Below the pieces are notes generated by a model. The model had not been told where the DNA came from and did no database searches. It saw nothing but the letters and a program-made list of their open reading frames with translations. From DATJPD01 sp035506575 (GTDB lineage: Bacteria; Pseudomonadota; Alphaproteobacteria; CACIAM-22H2), in contig DATJPD010000177.1 in the NCBI GenBank assembly GCA_035506575.1, positions 1-64,000 of the forward strand: 64,000 nucleotides of DNA. The letters run 5' to 3'. The stretch's first letter is position 1. Every line of letters starts with the position of its first letter. Below, in pieces: positions 7,776 through 16,433 of this stretch. The translations under genes were made by a program, and so were the position numbers.

Positions 7776-9679
7776 CCGATCTGCTCTCCGTCCGCAATCT
7801 CGCGATCGAGTTCCGCATCCACGATACGGTGGTGCGCGCGGTGAACGGCGTGAGCTTCCGCATCCGCCCGGGATCGACCGTGGCGCTGGTCGGCGAGTCG
7901 GGCTCCGGTAAATCCGTCATCAGCCAGGCGATCATGGGCATCCTTCCGCGCGCGGGTCACATCGCCAGCGGCGAGATCCTGTTTGCCGACCCCAAGCAGG
8001 CGGCGGTCACCGATATCGCGGCACTCGACCCGGACGGCGAGCGGATGCGCAAGATCCGCGGCGGGCGGATCTCGATCATCTTCCAGGAACCGATGACCTC
8101 GCTGTCGCCGCTGCACACGATCGGCGACCAGATCTGCGAGGCACTGCACCTTCACCGCCCGGTGGACAGGAATGAGGGGCGGGACATCGCCGCCGACATG
8201 CTGAACCGTGTCGGCTTCAAGGATCCGACGAAGGCCCTGTCGACCTATCCCTTCGAGCTGTCGGGCGGCCTGCGGCAGCGCGCGATGATCGCCATGGCGC
8301 TGGTCTGCCGGCCGGCGTTGCTCATCGCCGATGAACCGACGACGGCCCTCGACGTCACCATCCAGGCGCAGATCCTGAAGCTCCTGTCCGATCTCCAGCA
8401 GGAGCTCGGGATGGCGATCCTGATGATCACCCATGACCTCGGCGTGGTCGCCAACATGGCCGAAGAGGTCGTGGTCATGTACCACGGCAAGATCATGGAA
8501 GCCGGGACGCGCGACGACGTGTTCCGCGACCCGCATCACCCGTATCTCAAGGCGCTCCTGCATGCCGTCCCGCGCTTCAACATGGCGCCCGGCGAGCGCC
8601 TGGTGCCCTTGCGCGAGATCAAATATGCGCCGGAGGCGCTGTCGCATTTGCGCGTCCCCTGGCCGGAGGGCGGCGATGCCGCGGGGCCGCTGCTGTCGAT
8701 CCGTCACGTGAGCAAGCGCTTCTCGATCCGGAAATCGGGCTGGCTCAAGGGCAAATCCTCGACCACGGTGCTCGCGGTCGACGACGTGAGCTTCGATGTC
8801 CGGCGCGGCGAATGCGTCGGCCTGGTCGGCGAATCCGGCTGCGGCAAAACGACGCTCTCGAAGCTCATGATGCGTGCGATCACGGCCGATACGGGCGAAG
8901 TGCTGTTCAACGACCGCGGCCGCATGCGCAACGTGTTCGATCTTTCGTCGGATGAGCTGATCGCCTTCCGCCGCAAGGTACAGTTCGTGTTCCAGGACCC
9001 GTTCAGCTCGCTGAATCCGCGCATGACGGTGTTCGACATCATCAGCGAGCCGCTGGTCATTCACCGCATCGGCACCGCGGAAAGCCGGGCCGAGACGGTG
9101 CGGGAGATGATGCGCCTGGTGGGCCTCGACGTGCGTTTTCTCAACCGCTATCCGCACAGCTTCTCCGGGGGGCAGCGGCAGCGGATCGGCATCGCGCGTG
9201 CGCTGGCGCTGCAGCCGGAGCTGCTGCTGCTCGATGAGCCGGTGTCAGCCCTCGACGTCTCGATCCAGGCGCAGATCCTCAATTTCCTCAAGGATCTGAA
9301 AAAGCAGCTCGGCCTGACCTACATCTTCGTTTCTCATAACCTGGCCGTCGTCGACTACATCGCCGACCGCATCGCCGTCATGTGTGCGGGACGCCTGGTC
9401 GAGATGGCGCCGCGCGAGATCCTGTTCCGGCAGCCGATCCATCCCTATACGCGGGCGCTGCTGGCCGCGGTTCCGGAGCCCGATCCGGACCGGCGCCTCG
9501 ACCTCACGATGCTCATGGAAGGCCGCGCCTCGATCCCCGCAGCCTGGCCGCAACCCTTCACGCTCGATGGGATCGGCAAGGCGGCGTTCATCGACATGGG
9601 CGACGGCCACTTCGTCCGCGCCGCGGAGGGCGCATCGAAACACGACCTGATGCGCATCACCGAGAGGGTACCGGCATGA
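7772..9679 (+). CDS. Peptide-type ABC transporter ATP-binding protein, two fused ATPase domains
   Basis: A 635-residue protein carrying two complete nucleotide-binding domains (DppD-DppF/YejF-like). The first has Walker A GESGSGKS near residue 38, signature SGGLRQRAMIAMAL near 165 and Walker B LLIADEPTTALD. The second has GESGCGKTT near 354, FSGGQRQRIGIARAL near 465 and LLLLDEPVSALD. Each domain ends with the oligopeptide-permease C-terminal extension (HPYLKALLHAVP, HPYTRALLAAVP). The true start is the ATG at 7772, overlapping the previous stop; longer reading of this frame upstream is not coding. It powers the permeases at 11609 and 12604. The ATPase-first gene order is less common than binding-protein-first. 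Confidence 0.92.
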   Translation: MTDLLSVRNLAIEFRIHDTVVRAVNGVSFRIRPGSTVALVGESGSGKSVISQAIMGILPRAGHIASGEILFADPKQAAVTDIAALDPDGERMRKIRGGRISIIFQEPMTSLSPLHTIGDQICEALHLHRPVDRNEGRDIAADMLNRVGFKDPTKALSTYPFELSGGLRQRAMIAMALVCRPALLIADEPTTALDVTIQAQILKLLSDLQQELGMAILMITHDLGVVANMAEEVVVMYHGKIMEAGTRDDVFRDPHHPYLKALLHAVPRFNMAPGERLVPLREIKYAPEALSHLRVPWPEGGDAAGPLLSIRHVSKRFSIRKSGWLKGKSSTTVLAVDDVSFDVRRGECVGLVGESGCGKTTLSKLMMRAITADTGEVLFNDRGRMRNVFDLSSDELIAFRRKVQFVFQDPFSSLNPRMTVFDIISEPLVIHRIGTAESRAETVREMMRLVGLDVRFLNRYPHSFSGGQRQRIGIARALALQPELLLLDEPVSALDVSIQAQILNFLKDLKKQLGLTYIFVSHNLAVVDYIADRIAVMCAGRLVEMAPREILFRQPIHPYTRALLAAVPEPDPDRRLDLTMLMEGRASIPAAWPQPFTLDGIGKAAFIDMGDGHFVRAAEGASKHDLMRITERVPA

Positions 9680-11601
9680 TACGCGCCGCCTCCCTCTGGG
9701 CCTGCGTGCTGGTCCTGCTCGCCACGCCGGCCCTGGCACAGCGGCCGCCGCTGCGCGAGACGCCGATGCTCGCGGCGGAGGTGGATGCGGGCAAGCTGCC
9801 GCGGGTCAGCGACCGGCTACCGAAAGACCCGCTGGTCAGCACGTTCGCTGTCCCAGGGGCGGTCATCGGGCGGCACGGCGGCGATCTGCATATCCTGATG
9901 GCCCGTCCGCAGGACGTCCGGATGCTGGTCGTCTACGGCTATTCGCGTCTGGTGGGGTACGACACGAATTTCGACCTTCGCCCCGACATCCTGCAATCGG
10001 TCGACAACGACCATGACCGCGTGTTCACCCTCCACCTGCGGGAGGGCCATCGCTGGTCGGATGGCGCGCCCTTCACGGCGGAAGACTTCCGTTACTGGTG
10101 GGAGGACGTCGCCAACAACAAGCGCCTCGCGCCCTTCGGCATCCCGAAGGTCCTGACGGTCGACGGCAAGGCGCCCAAGTTCGAGGTGCTCGATCCGCTG
10201 ACCGTCCGCTACATCTGGGATGAACCGAACCCGTACTTCCTGCCCGCGCTTGCCGGCGCCGATCCGCTCTACATCTACATGCCGGCGCATTATTTGAGAC
10301 GCTTTCACGAGCGCTACACCGATCCCAAGACGCTGACGGCCGAGATCAAGGCCGCCGGCGCCAGAAACTGGGCACAGCTCCACACGATGCTTGGCCACAT
10401 GGCCAAGAACGACAATCCGGACCTGCCGACGCTCGAGCCCTGGGTCCTGAAGAACAAGCCGCCGGCGGACCGGTTCGTCTTCGTCCGCAACCCCTATTTC
10501 CACCGCATCGACGCCGAGGGCCGCCAGCTTCCCTATATTGACCGCGTGATCGCCGGCATCGTCGATTCGCGGATCCTGCCGGCGAAAACCGGCGCCGGCG
10601 ACAGCGACCTGCAGGCGCGCGGCCTCAGCTTCGCGAACTACACGTTCCTGCGCCAAGCGAGCAAGCGCAACAATTTCGATGTCGACCTGTGGAGCACCAC
10701 GCGCGGTTCGCAGCTGGCGCTCTACCCCAACCTCAACGTGAGCGACCCGGTCTGGCGGAAACTGAACCGCGACGTGCGGTTCCGGCGGGCCTTGTCACTG
10801 GCGGTCAACCGGCACGAGATCAACCAGGTGACCTATTTCGGCCTTGCGGTGGAAGGCGGCAACACCGTTCTGCCGCAAAGCCCGCTCTACCGGCCCCAAT
10901 ACCGGGAGGCGTGGTCGCAGTTCGATCTCAAACAAGCGAACGAGCTGCTCGACGACATCGGGCTCACCAAGCGCGACAGCGACGGCGTCCGGCTCCTGCC
11001 CGACGGACGGCCCGTGGAGATCGTCATCGAAACCGCCGGCGAGGACACCGAGCAGACCGATGTTCTACAACTGATCCACGACAGCTGGCTGCAGGCCGGC
11101 ATCAAGCTGTTCATCAAGCCGTCGCAGCGCGAAGTGTTCCGCGACCGCGTCTTCTCCGGCGATGCCACGATGTCGATCTGGCCGGGCCTGGAGAACGCGC
11201 TGGTGACGGCCAACATGGCGCCGGACGAGTTTGCGCCCACGGCGCAGGATCAGCTCCAGTGGCCGAAATGGGGCGAGTACTTCGAGACCAGCGGCAAGAG
11301 CGGCGAGAAGCCCGACGATCCCAAGGCCGAAGAGCTGCTGCAGCTGCACACCGAGTGGCGGAAGGCGGACTCGCTCGACGAGCGGCGGGAGATCTGGCGC
11401 AAGATGATCGAGATCAACGCCGAACAGGTGTACTCGATCGGCACCGTCGCCGACGTGAAGCAGCCGGTGGTCGTTTCCCGGCGCTTGCGCAACGTGCCCG
11501 AGCACGGGATCTACAATTTCGAGCCCGGCGCCTTTTTCGGGATCTATCACCCGGACACGTTCTGGTTCGACCAGCCCGGCACCACAGCCGCCGCACAGTG
11601 A
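9676..11601 (+). CDS. ABC transporter substrate-binding protein, oligopeptide family (SBP_bac_5)
   Basis: A 641-residue periplasmic protein. A signal peptide (MIRAASLWACVLVLLATPALAQ) precedes a family-5 binding protein. Landmarks are LRPDILQSVDNDHDRVFTLH near residue 98 and REGHRWSDGAPFTAEDFRYW, the typical opening of the ligand lobe, followed by VRFRRALSLAVNRHEINQ near 370. The length is at the long end for dipeptide-binding proteins and closer to the YejA/microcin-C-type group. The start at 9676 overlaps the ATPase stop by 4 bases. The ligand is unknown: peptides, or peptide- or sugar-conjugates given the neighbours. Confidence 0.9.
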   Translation: MIRAASLWACVLVLLATPALAQRPPLRETPMLAAEVDAGKLPRVSDRLPKDPLVSTFAVPGAVIGRHGGDLHILMARPQDVRMLVVYGYSRLVGYDTNFDLRPDILQSVDNDHDRVFTLHLREGHRWSDGAPFTAEDFRYWWEDVANNKRLAPFGIPKVLTVDGKAPKFEVLDPLTVRYIWDEPNPYFLPALAGADPLYIYMPAHYLRRFHERYTDPKTLTAEIKAAGARNWAQLHTMLGHMAKNDNPDLPTLEPWVLKNKPPADRFVFVRNPYFHRIDAEGRQLPYIDRVIAGIVDSRILPAKTGAGDSDLQARGLSFANYTFLRQASKRNNFDVDLWSTTRGSQLALYPNLNVSDPVWRKLNRDVRFRRALSLAVNRHEINQVTYFGLAVEGGNTVLPQSPLYRPQYREAWSQFDLKQANELLDDIGLTKRDSDGVRLLPDGRPVEIVIETAGEDTEQTDVLQLIHDSWLQAGIKLFIKPSQREVFRDRVFSGDATMSIWPGLENALVTANMAPDEFAPTAQDQLQWPKWGEYFETSGKSGEKPDDPKAEELLQLHTEWRKADSLDERREIWRKMIEINAEQVYSIGTVADVKQPVVVSRRLRNVPEHGIYNFEPGAFFGIYHPDTFWFDQPGTTAAAQ

Positions 11602-11608
11602 CCCGCGC

Positions 11609-12607
11609 ATGCTGAGCTACATCGCCCGCCGCGTTCTGATCATGGTGCCGACGCTGATCGCGATCAGCGCCATCGTCTTCATCATCATCCAGCTGCCGCC
11701 GGGCGACTATCTCAGCACGATGATGAACGAGATGCAGAGCCAGGGCGAGCACGTCGACCCGGCGAAGATCGAATTCCTGCGCCAGCAATACGGACTCGAC
11801 CAGCCGCCGATCATCCAGTACTTCCGCTGGGTGCTGGGCCTGCTGCAAGGCGACATGGGCTGGTCGTTCGAATACAACGTGCCGGTATCGACGCTGATCG
11901 GGCAGCGCCTGTTCCTTTCGTTCCTGGTGGCCTTCACCACGCTGCTGTTCACCTACGTCGTGGCGTTCCCGATCGGTGTTTATTCCGCGACCCACCAGTA
12001 CTCGTGGGGTGACTACTCCCTCACGTTTGTGGGATTCATCGGCATCGCGACACCCAGCTTCCTTCTCGCCCTGGTCCTTCTGTACTTCGCGAATGTGTAT
12101 TTCGGCCTGTCGATCGGCGGCCTGATGGACGACCATTATCTGGGCCAGCCGATGTCGTGGGGGAAGTTCGTATCCGTGCTCGAGCACCTGTGGATTCCGG
12201 TGGTTGTGCTCGGGACCTCCAGCACCGCGGAAATGATCCGGCTGCTGCGGGCGAACCTGCTGGACGAGCTGCAGAAGCAGTACGTGGTGACCGGCCGCGC
12301 CAAAGGCCTGCCCGCTGGGCGACTGCTGGTCAAATACCCGCTGCGCATGGCGCTCAACCCGTTCATCGCCGATATCGGCTCTATCCTGCCGCACCTCATC
12401 TCCGGCTCGGCGATCGTGTCGGTCGTCCTGTCGCTGCCGACCAACGGCCCGATGCTGCTGCGGGCGCTGCAAAGCCAGGACATGTATCTGGCGGGCTCGT
12501 TCGTCATGCTCGAGGCCGTGCTGGTCGTGGTCGGCGTATTCGTCTCAGATCTGGCGCTGGCCGCACTCGACCCGCGGATCCGCCTGCAGGGCGGAGCCAC
12601 GCGATGA
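11609..12607 (+). CDS. Peptide-type ABC transporter permease, DppB-like
   Basis: A 332-residue integral membrane protein. It has the standard N-terminal MLSYIARRVLIMVPTLIAIS signature, an extracytoplasmic loop with IEFLRQQYGLDQP, and about six transmembrane segments. The cytoplasmic EAA-type loop reads VVTGRAKGLPAGRLLVKY near residue 230 and couples to the ATPase. It starts 7 bases after the binding-protein stop and its end overlaps the next permease by 4 bases (ATGA). Confidence 0.92.
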   Translation: MLSYIARRVLIMVPTLIAISAIVFIIIQLPPGDYLSTMMNEMQSQGEHVDPAKIEFLRQQYGLDQPPIIQYFRWVLGLLQGDMGWSFEYNVPVSTLIGQRLFLSFLVAFTTLLFTYVVAFPIGVYSATHQYSWGDYSLTFVGFIGIATPSFLLALVLLYFANVYFGLSIGGLMDDHYLGQPMSWGKFVSVLEHLWIPVVVLGTSSTAEMIRLLRANLLDELQKQYVVTGRAKGLPAGRLLVKYPLRMALNPFIADIGSILPHLISGSAIVSVVLSLPTNGPMLLRALQSQDMYLAGSFVMLEAVLVVVGVFVSDLALAALDPRIRLQGGATR

Positions 12608-13788
12608 ACGACCACGCCACCTCGATGGCCGCGTCCCCGGACCGCCTGCCGCATTATGTCAGCGACGCTCCGTTCGACCGGCGCGCCGCGGAGCGCCTGT
12701 CGCCCGAGCTCGAGAAGTATTATCGCGCCTCGCAGTGGCGGATGATGTGGTGGAAGCTGAAACGGCACCGCGTGGCCGTCGCGTGCGGCATCGTCCTGCT
12801 GGTGATGTACGCCTCGATCTTCGTCAGCGAAATGATCGCTCCCTACAGCCTCTACACCCGCAACACCGATTTCATCTACGCGCCGCCGCAGATGGTGCAC
12901 CTGTTCGACAACGGCCGCTTCGTCGGTCCGTTCGTCTATGGGCTCGACTACCGGCTGGACATGGACAACCTGAAGCGCGTGTATACGCCCGACCCCGCGA
13001 AGGTCGAACCCTTGCGGTTCTTCTGCCTGGGCGATGCGTACAACTGGTGGGGCCTCGTGCCCGGCCGGTTCCATCTGTTCTGCCCGGCCGAGGGCGGCAC
13101 GGTCTTCCTGCTCGGAACCGACCGGCTGGGCCGCGACATGTTCTCGCGCCTCGCCTACGGCGCCAGGATTTCGCTGACGATCGGCTTGATCGGTATTTCC
13201 TTGAGCTTCGTCGTCGGCATCACCTTGGGTGGAATCGCCGGCTATTACGGCGGCTGGCCCGACCATCTCGTCCAGCGTTCGATCGAGGTCCTGCAGTCGT
13301 TTCCCAAGCTGCCGCTGTGGATGGCGCTGTCGGCGGCGCTGCCGGTGTCGTGGAGCCCGCTTTACGTCTATTTCGGCATCACGATCATCCTCGGGCTCCT
13401 GACCTGGACGGGCCTGGCGCGCGCGGTGCGCTCGAAGCTCCTGTCGCTGCGCGAAGAAGATTTCTGCACGGCGGCGATCCTCATGGGTGCGAAGCCGAAG
13501 CGCATCATCGGCCGCCATCTGCTGCCCAGCTTCATGAGCCACCTCATCGCGTCGGCGACCCTGCACATCCCGCAGATGATCCTGGGCGAGACCGCCCTCT
13601 CGTTCCTCGGTCTCGGCCTCAGACCTCCGATCACCTCCTGGGGCGTGCTGCTCACCGAAGCCCAGAACATCAACGTGGTGGCGCTCTATCCGTGGCTGAT
13701 GCTGCCGGTCATCCCGGTCATCATCACGGTGCTCGCGTTCAACTTCCTGGGCGACGGCCTGCGCGACGCGGCCGATCCGTACAAGTAG
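12604..13788 (+). CDS. Peptide-type ABC transporter permease, DppC/YejE-like
   Basis: A 394-residue permease starting at ATG 12604, overlapping the stop of its partner. After a first transmembrane helix (VACGIVLLVMYASIFV) there is a long insert of about 90 residues before FLLGTDRLGRDMFSRLAYGARISL, the hallmark of the DppC/OppC core. A long insert here is typical of YejE-like permeases. The EAA loop is ILMGAKPKRIIGRHLLP, and the end has FNFLGDGLRDAADPYK, the usual C-terminus. With the preceding genes it completes an importer lacking only a dedicated regulator. Confidence 0.92.
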   Translation: MNDHATSMAASPDRLPHYVSDAPFDRRAAERLSPELEKYYRASQWRMMWWKLKRHRVAVACGIVLLVMYASIFVSEMIAPYSLYTRNTDFIYAPPQMVHLFDNGRFVGPFVYGLDYRLDMDNLKRVYTPDPAKVEPLRFFCLGDAYNWWGLVPGRFHLFCPAEGGTVFLLGTDRLGRDMFSRLAYGARISLTIGLIGISLSFVVGITLGGIAGYYGGWPDHLVQRSIEVLQSFPKLPLWMALSAALPVSWSPLYVYFGITIILGLLTWTGLARAVRSKLLSLREEDFCTAAILMGAKPKRIIGRHLLPSFMSHLIASATLHIPQMILGETALSFLGLGLRPPITSWGVLLTEAQNINVVALYPWLMLPVIPVIITVLAFNFLGDGLRDAADPYK

Positions 13789-13791
13789 GCG

Positions 13792-14625
13792 CTACAGCCG
13801 CTCCATCCACAGGCTGGACTCGAACGCGCCCGCCGCCAGCGGCAGGCGCACAAGCCCGCTGGCAGTGACGGCGTCGCGCATGCGCGTCGCCACCCATCGC
13901 GAGGACCACACCGGGCGCCAACGCCCGGCACCGAGAAGAACTGCGACCGCGTTCTGCTCGTTGTAGCCGCGCCATGCCCATTCGTCCGGATACGCATCGG
14001 GCAGGAAGACATCGTGGAAATGGACGATCACGCCCGCCGCGAGGCGCGGCAGGATGCGGTTGAGGATGGTGTCGACATCGGTTCCGGGCATCAGCACGTG
14101 GCTCGAGTCGACGAACAGAAGGTCGCCTGGGCCCAAGGTGCCGAACCGGTCGAGATCGACCGCCTGCAACGGCGCCTGCAGCCATTCGAGGTTCAATCCC
14201 GCGATCGGAGCGCGCGGCGCGGGGTCGATCGCCACCAGCCGGGTCGATAGCCCGCCATCGCGGATCGCGCGCGCCATGAACCGGGTCGAATGCCCCGATC
14301 CGATCTCGATGATCGCGGACGGCCGGCGCTCGCGGACGAACGCGTACGCCATGGCGGCATCGAGCCGCGGGAACCAGTCCTGATCGATTCGCGGCTCCGG
14401 CGCCGGGCCGCGCAGACCGGCGAGAAGCTCCGCATGGCGGGCCATTGCGGCCAGAAGGTCGCGAAATTCCGGCACCGCGCCGCCGAACATCGCTTCGAAC
14501 GCGGGATAGTGCGCCGGCCCCTGTGTGCCGGCGTAACGCTGCGGGATGAAATAGCCGCGCCGCTGCCCGAGGAGCGTCGCGGCACCCAGCAGCCAGCGGC
14601 GCCACACGCCGCGTGCGGAGGTCAC
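13792..14625 (-). CDS. Class I SAM-dependent methyltransferase (Methyltransf_24 type)
   Basis: A 277-residue protein starting at GTG 14625. SAM motif I is IIEIGSGHSTRFMARAI near residue 106, then LVAIDPAPR, an acidic DLLFVDSSHVLMPGTD and VIVHFHDVFLPDAYPDEW near 200. This VDSSH/FHDVF pattern belongs to the Methyltransf_24 group, often found with glycan or antibiotic gene sets. It lies 5 bases downstream of the metallo-hydrolase at 14631 on the same strand, so the two are probably co-transcribed, and it ends against the permease gene. Substrate unknown. Confidence 0.8.
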   Translation of the reverse strand: MTSARGVWRRWLLGAATLLGQRRGYFIPQRYAGTQGPAHYPAFEAMFGGAVPEFRDLLAAMARHAELLAGLRGPAPEPRIDQDWFPRLDAAMAYAFVRERRPSAIIEIGSGHSTRFMARAIRDGGLSTRLVAIDPAPRAPIAGLNLEWLQAPLQAVDLDRFGTLGPGDLLFVDSSHVLMPGTDVDTILNRILPRLAAGVIVHFHDVFLPDAYPDEWAWRGYNEQNAVAVLLGAGRWRPVWSSRWVATRMRDAVTASGLVRLPLAAGAFESSLWMERL

Positions 14626-14630
14626 GGCGG

Positions 14631-15464
14631 CTACGGCGAGAGTATCAATCCCTCGCGCGCCACGATGGTACCGGGCCGGGCCTTGTCGGCTTCGGCAGCC
14701 ACCTTGTCCATGAATGCGTCGTCATGCGAGGGATCGTGGTGGAATATGACAAGCCGTCCGACTTTCGCCCGCGTGCACAGGCGCACGCCTTCCTGCCAGC
14801 TCGAATGGCCCCAGCCGATGAAGTTGGGAAACTCCTGGTCGGTGTAGGTGGAGTCGTAGATCACGAGGTCGGCGCCGTCGATCAGCGCCAGGATGCTCGT
14901 GTCGGGCTGGTCCGGCTTGTGTTCGGTGTCGGTGACATAGCAGATGGACTTGCCCGCGTACTCGATGCGATAGGCCGTGGCGCGGTTCGGATGGTTGAGC
15001 GGTGCCGTGCGCAGCTGGATTCCCGGCACCGGAACCAGGGTCTGGCCGCAATCGAAGTCGTTGAACGAAATCTCCGCGCCGAAAATGCTGATGGGCACGG
15101 GAAAGAGCGGCTCCATCATCATCTCGGACAGGACCTGCTTCAGCGTGTAGTCGGGTTTCAGGTGGCCCGCCCAGAAGCGCAGCTTGTTGGTGCGCTTGTA
15201 GGCCGAGCTGAAAAACGGCAGCCCCTGGATGTGGTCGACATGCGTATGGGTAAAGTAGACGTCGGCATCCACGGTCCCGAGCCGGTCGAGATGTGCGCCG
15301 AGCGGCCGTATGCCCGTGCCGGCGTCGAAAATCAGGAGACGGTCACCGCACCGAACCTCGAGGCACGACGTGTTGCCGCCATAGCGGGCCGTCGTGGCGC
15401 CGGGCGTCGGGATCGAGCCGCGCACTCCCCAAAACCGGACGAAGAAATTGCTTGCCGTCTCCAC
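14631..15464 (-). CDS. Metallo-beta-lactamase-fold hydrolase (COG1235/PhnP-like)
   Basis: A 277-residue cytoplasmic protein with a GTG start at 15464. The di-metal site is intact: YFTHTHVDHIQGLP (HxHxDH near residue 76), PLNHPN, CYVTDTEH and a final His in FHHDPSHDD. The N-terminal FVRFWGVRGSIPTPG and RYGGNTSCLEV are typical of the family that includes phosphodiesterases and tRNase-Z-like enzymes. The product is likely a phosphodiesterase of a small molecule or nucleotide; the substrate is unknown. A CRP-consensus palindrome lies about 100 bases upstream of its start. Confidence 0.85.
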   Translation of the reverse strand: METASNFFVRFWGVRGSIPTPGATTARYGGNTSCLEVRCGDRLLIFDAGTGIRPLGAHLDRLGTVDADVYFTHTHVDHIQGLPFFSSAYKRTNKLRFWAGHLKPDYTLKQVLSEMMMEPLFPVPISIFGAEISFNDFDCGQTLVPVPGIQLRTAPLNHPNRATAYRIEYAGKSICYVTDTEHKPDQPDTSILALIDGADLVIYDSTYTDQEFPNFIGWGHSSWQEGVRLCTRAKVGRLVIFHHDPSHDDAFMDKVAAEADKARPGTIVAREGLILSP

Positions 15465-15560
15465 CCTAATCCTCCGAGGGGCTCACCCTAGTCCATTCAA
15501 GGGCATGGGCCCATCCCCCCGAACCGCCCCCAGCGTACCGGCTGCAGGTGGAGGGCGGGG

Positions 15561-15576
15561 TGTGACGGCCGTCACA
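15561..15576. promoter_or_regulatory. Perfect CRP/FNR-type palindrome (TGTGA-N6-TCACA)
   Basis: The 16-base palindrome TGTGACGGCCGTCACA matches the classical cAMP-receptor-protein consensus exactly. It lies in the 131-base gap between the response regulator stop (15596) and the metallo-hydrolase start (15464), 97-112 bases upstream of the latter on the minus strand. It may control the hydrolase and methyltransferase pair. Which CRP/FNR-family protein would bind is not known. Confidence 0.5.
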
Positions 15577-15595
15577 GGGCGCAAGACGACCCGGA

Positions 15596-16282
15596 TTACG
15601 AAAGGTTAAGACGATAGCCCCCTGGCGCCGTGATGAGGATCTCGGCGCGCGCCGGATCCCGTTCGATCTTCTGCCGCAGGCGATAGACGTGGGTCTCGAG
15701 AGTATGCGTGTTGACGCCGGCGTTGTATCCCCAAACCTCGCCGAGCAGGGTCTCGCGCGACACCGGTTTGTCGCCAGCGCGATAGAGGAACCGCAGGATG
15801 GCCACTTCCTTTTCGGTGAGCCGCACCTTCTTTCGCGACCCGTTTTCGACCAGAACCTTGGCGGTCGGATGGAAGCTGAAAGGCCCGATGGTGAACACCG
15901 CATCGGTCGACGCCTCGTGGCTGCGCAGCTGCGCATGCAGACGGGCCACTAGGACGCCGAGGCGGAACGGCTTGGTCACGTAATCGTTGGCGCCGGCATC
16001 GAGGCCTGTGATGGTGTCGGTCTCGCCGGCGGCGGCGGTCAGCATGATGATGGGCATGCTCGCGCCGTGCTCGCGCATCTGCCGGCAGATGTCGCGGCCG
16101 TCGATATCGGGCAGCCCCACGTCGAGGAGAACGGCGTCAAAGCGGCCGGAGCGTACCACCTCGAGCGCGGCTGTACCCGAGCCGACCTGTACGGTCTCGA
16201 ACTCCGGCGTCAGCTGTTCGGCCAACGACTGGCGCAAGGTGGCGTCGTCATCGACCAGCAAGATCCGTTTTTGGGCTGCCAT
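15596..16282 (-). CDS. OmpR/PhoB-family response regulator (orphan)
   Basis: A 228-residue two-domain regulator. The receiver domain (about 6-118) has the acidic pocket ILLVDDD, the phospho-acceptor Asp in AVLLDVGLPDIDG near 54, LTAAAG and the conserved Lys in YVTKPF. The C-terminal winged-helix domain (about 130-226) includes VRLTEKEVAILRFL and the recognition part THTLETHVYRLRQKIE. No histidine kinase is next to it, so its partner is encoded elsewhere. It is divergent from the Ala/Pro-rich gene at 16434. Confidence 0.92.
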   Translation of the reverse strand: MAAQKRILLVDDDATLRQSLAEQLTPEFETVQVGSGTAALEVVRSGRFDAVLLDVGLPDIDGRDICRQMREHGASMPIIMLTAAAGETDTITGLDAGANDYVTKPFRLGVLVARLHAQLRSHEASTDAVFTIGPFSFHPTAKVLVENGSRKKVRLTEKEVAILRFLYRAGDKPVSRETLLGEVWGYNAGVNTHTLETHVYRLRQKIERDPARAEILITAPGGYRLNLS

Positions 16283-16385
16283 CTGGCGCTTTTACCATGC
16301 CGCCGGCAGCCGTCCCAAGTCGGCAAAGGGCAGGGCAGGTCGGAAAATCTTGCCGGGGCGGCCAAAAATTCCGAATCAAGCCGCT

Positions 16386-16403
16386 GATTTTCAATGGAAA
16401 ATC
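16386..16403. repeat. Short inverted repeat in a divergent promoter region
   Basis: GATTTTC and GAAAATC form perfect 7-base arms around AATG, about 31 bases upstream of the ATG at 16434 and 100 bases upstream of the divergent regulator. It could be an operator, possibly for the neighbouring response regulator, but nothing beyond position supports this. Confidence 0.35.
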
Positions 16404-16433
16404 GTGGTCTGCCGTTTGCTTATTGAGGAGCAA

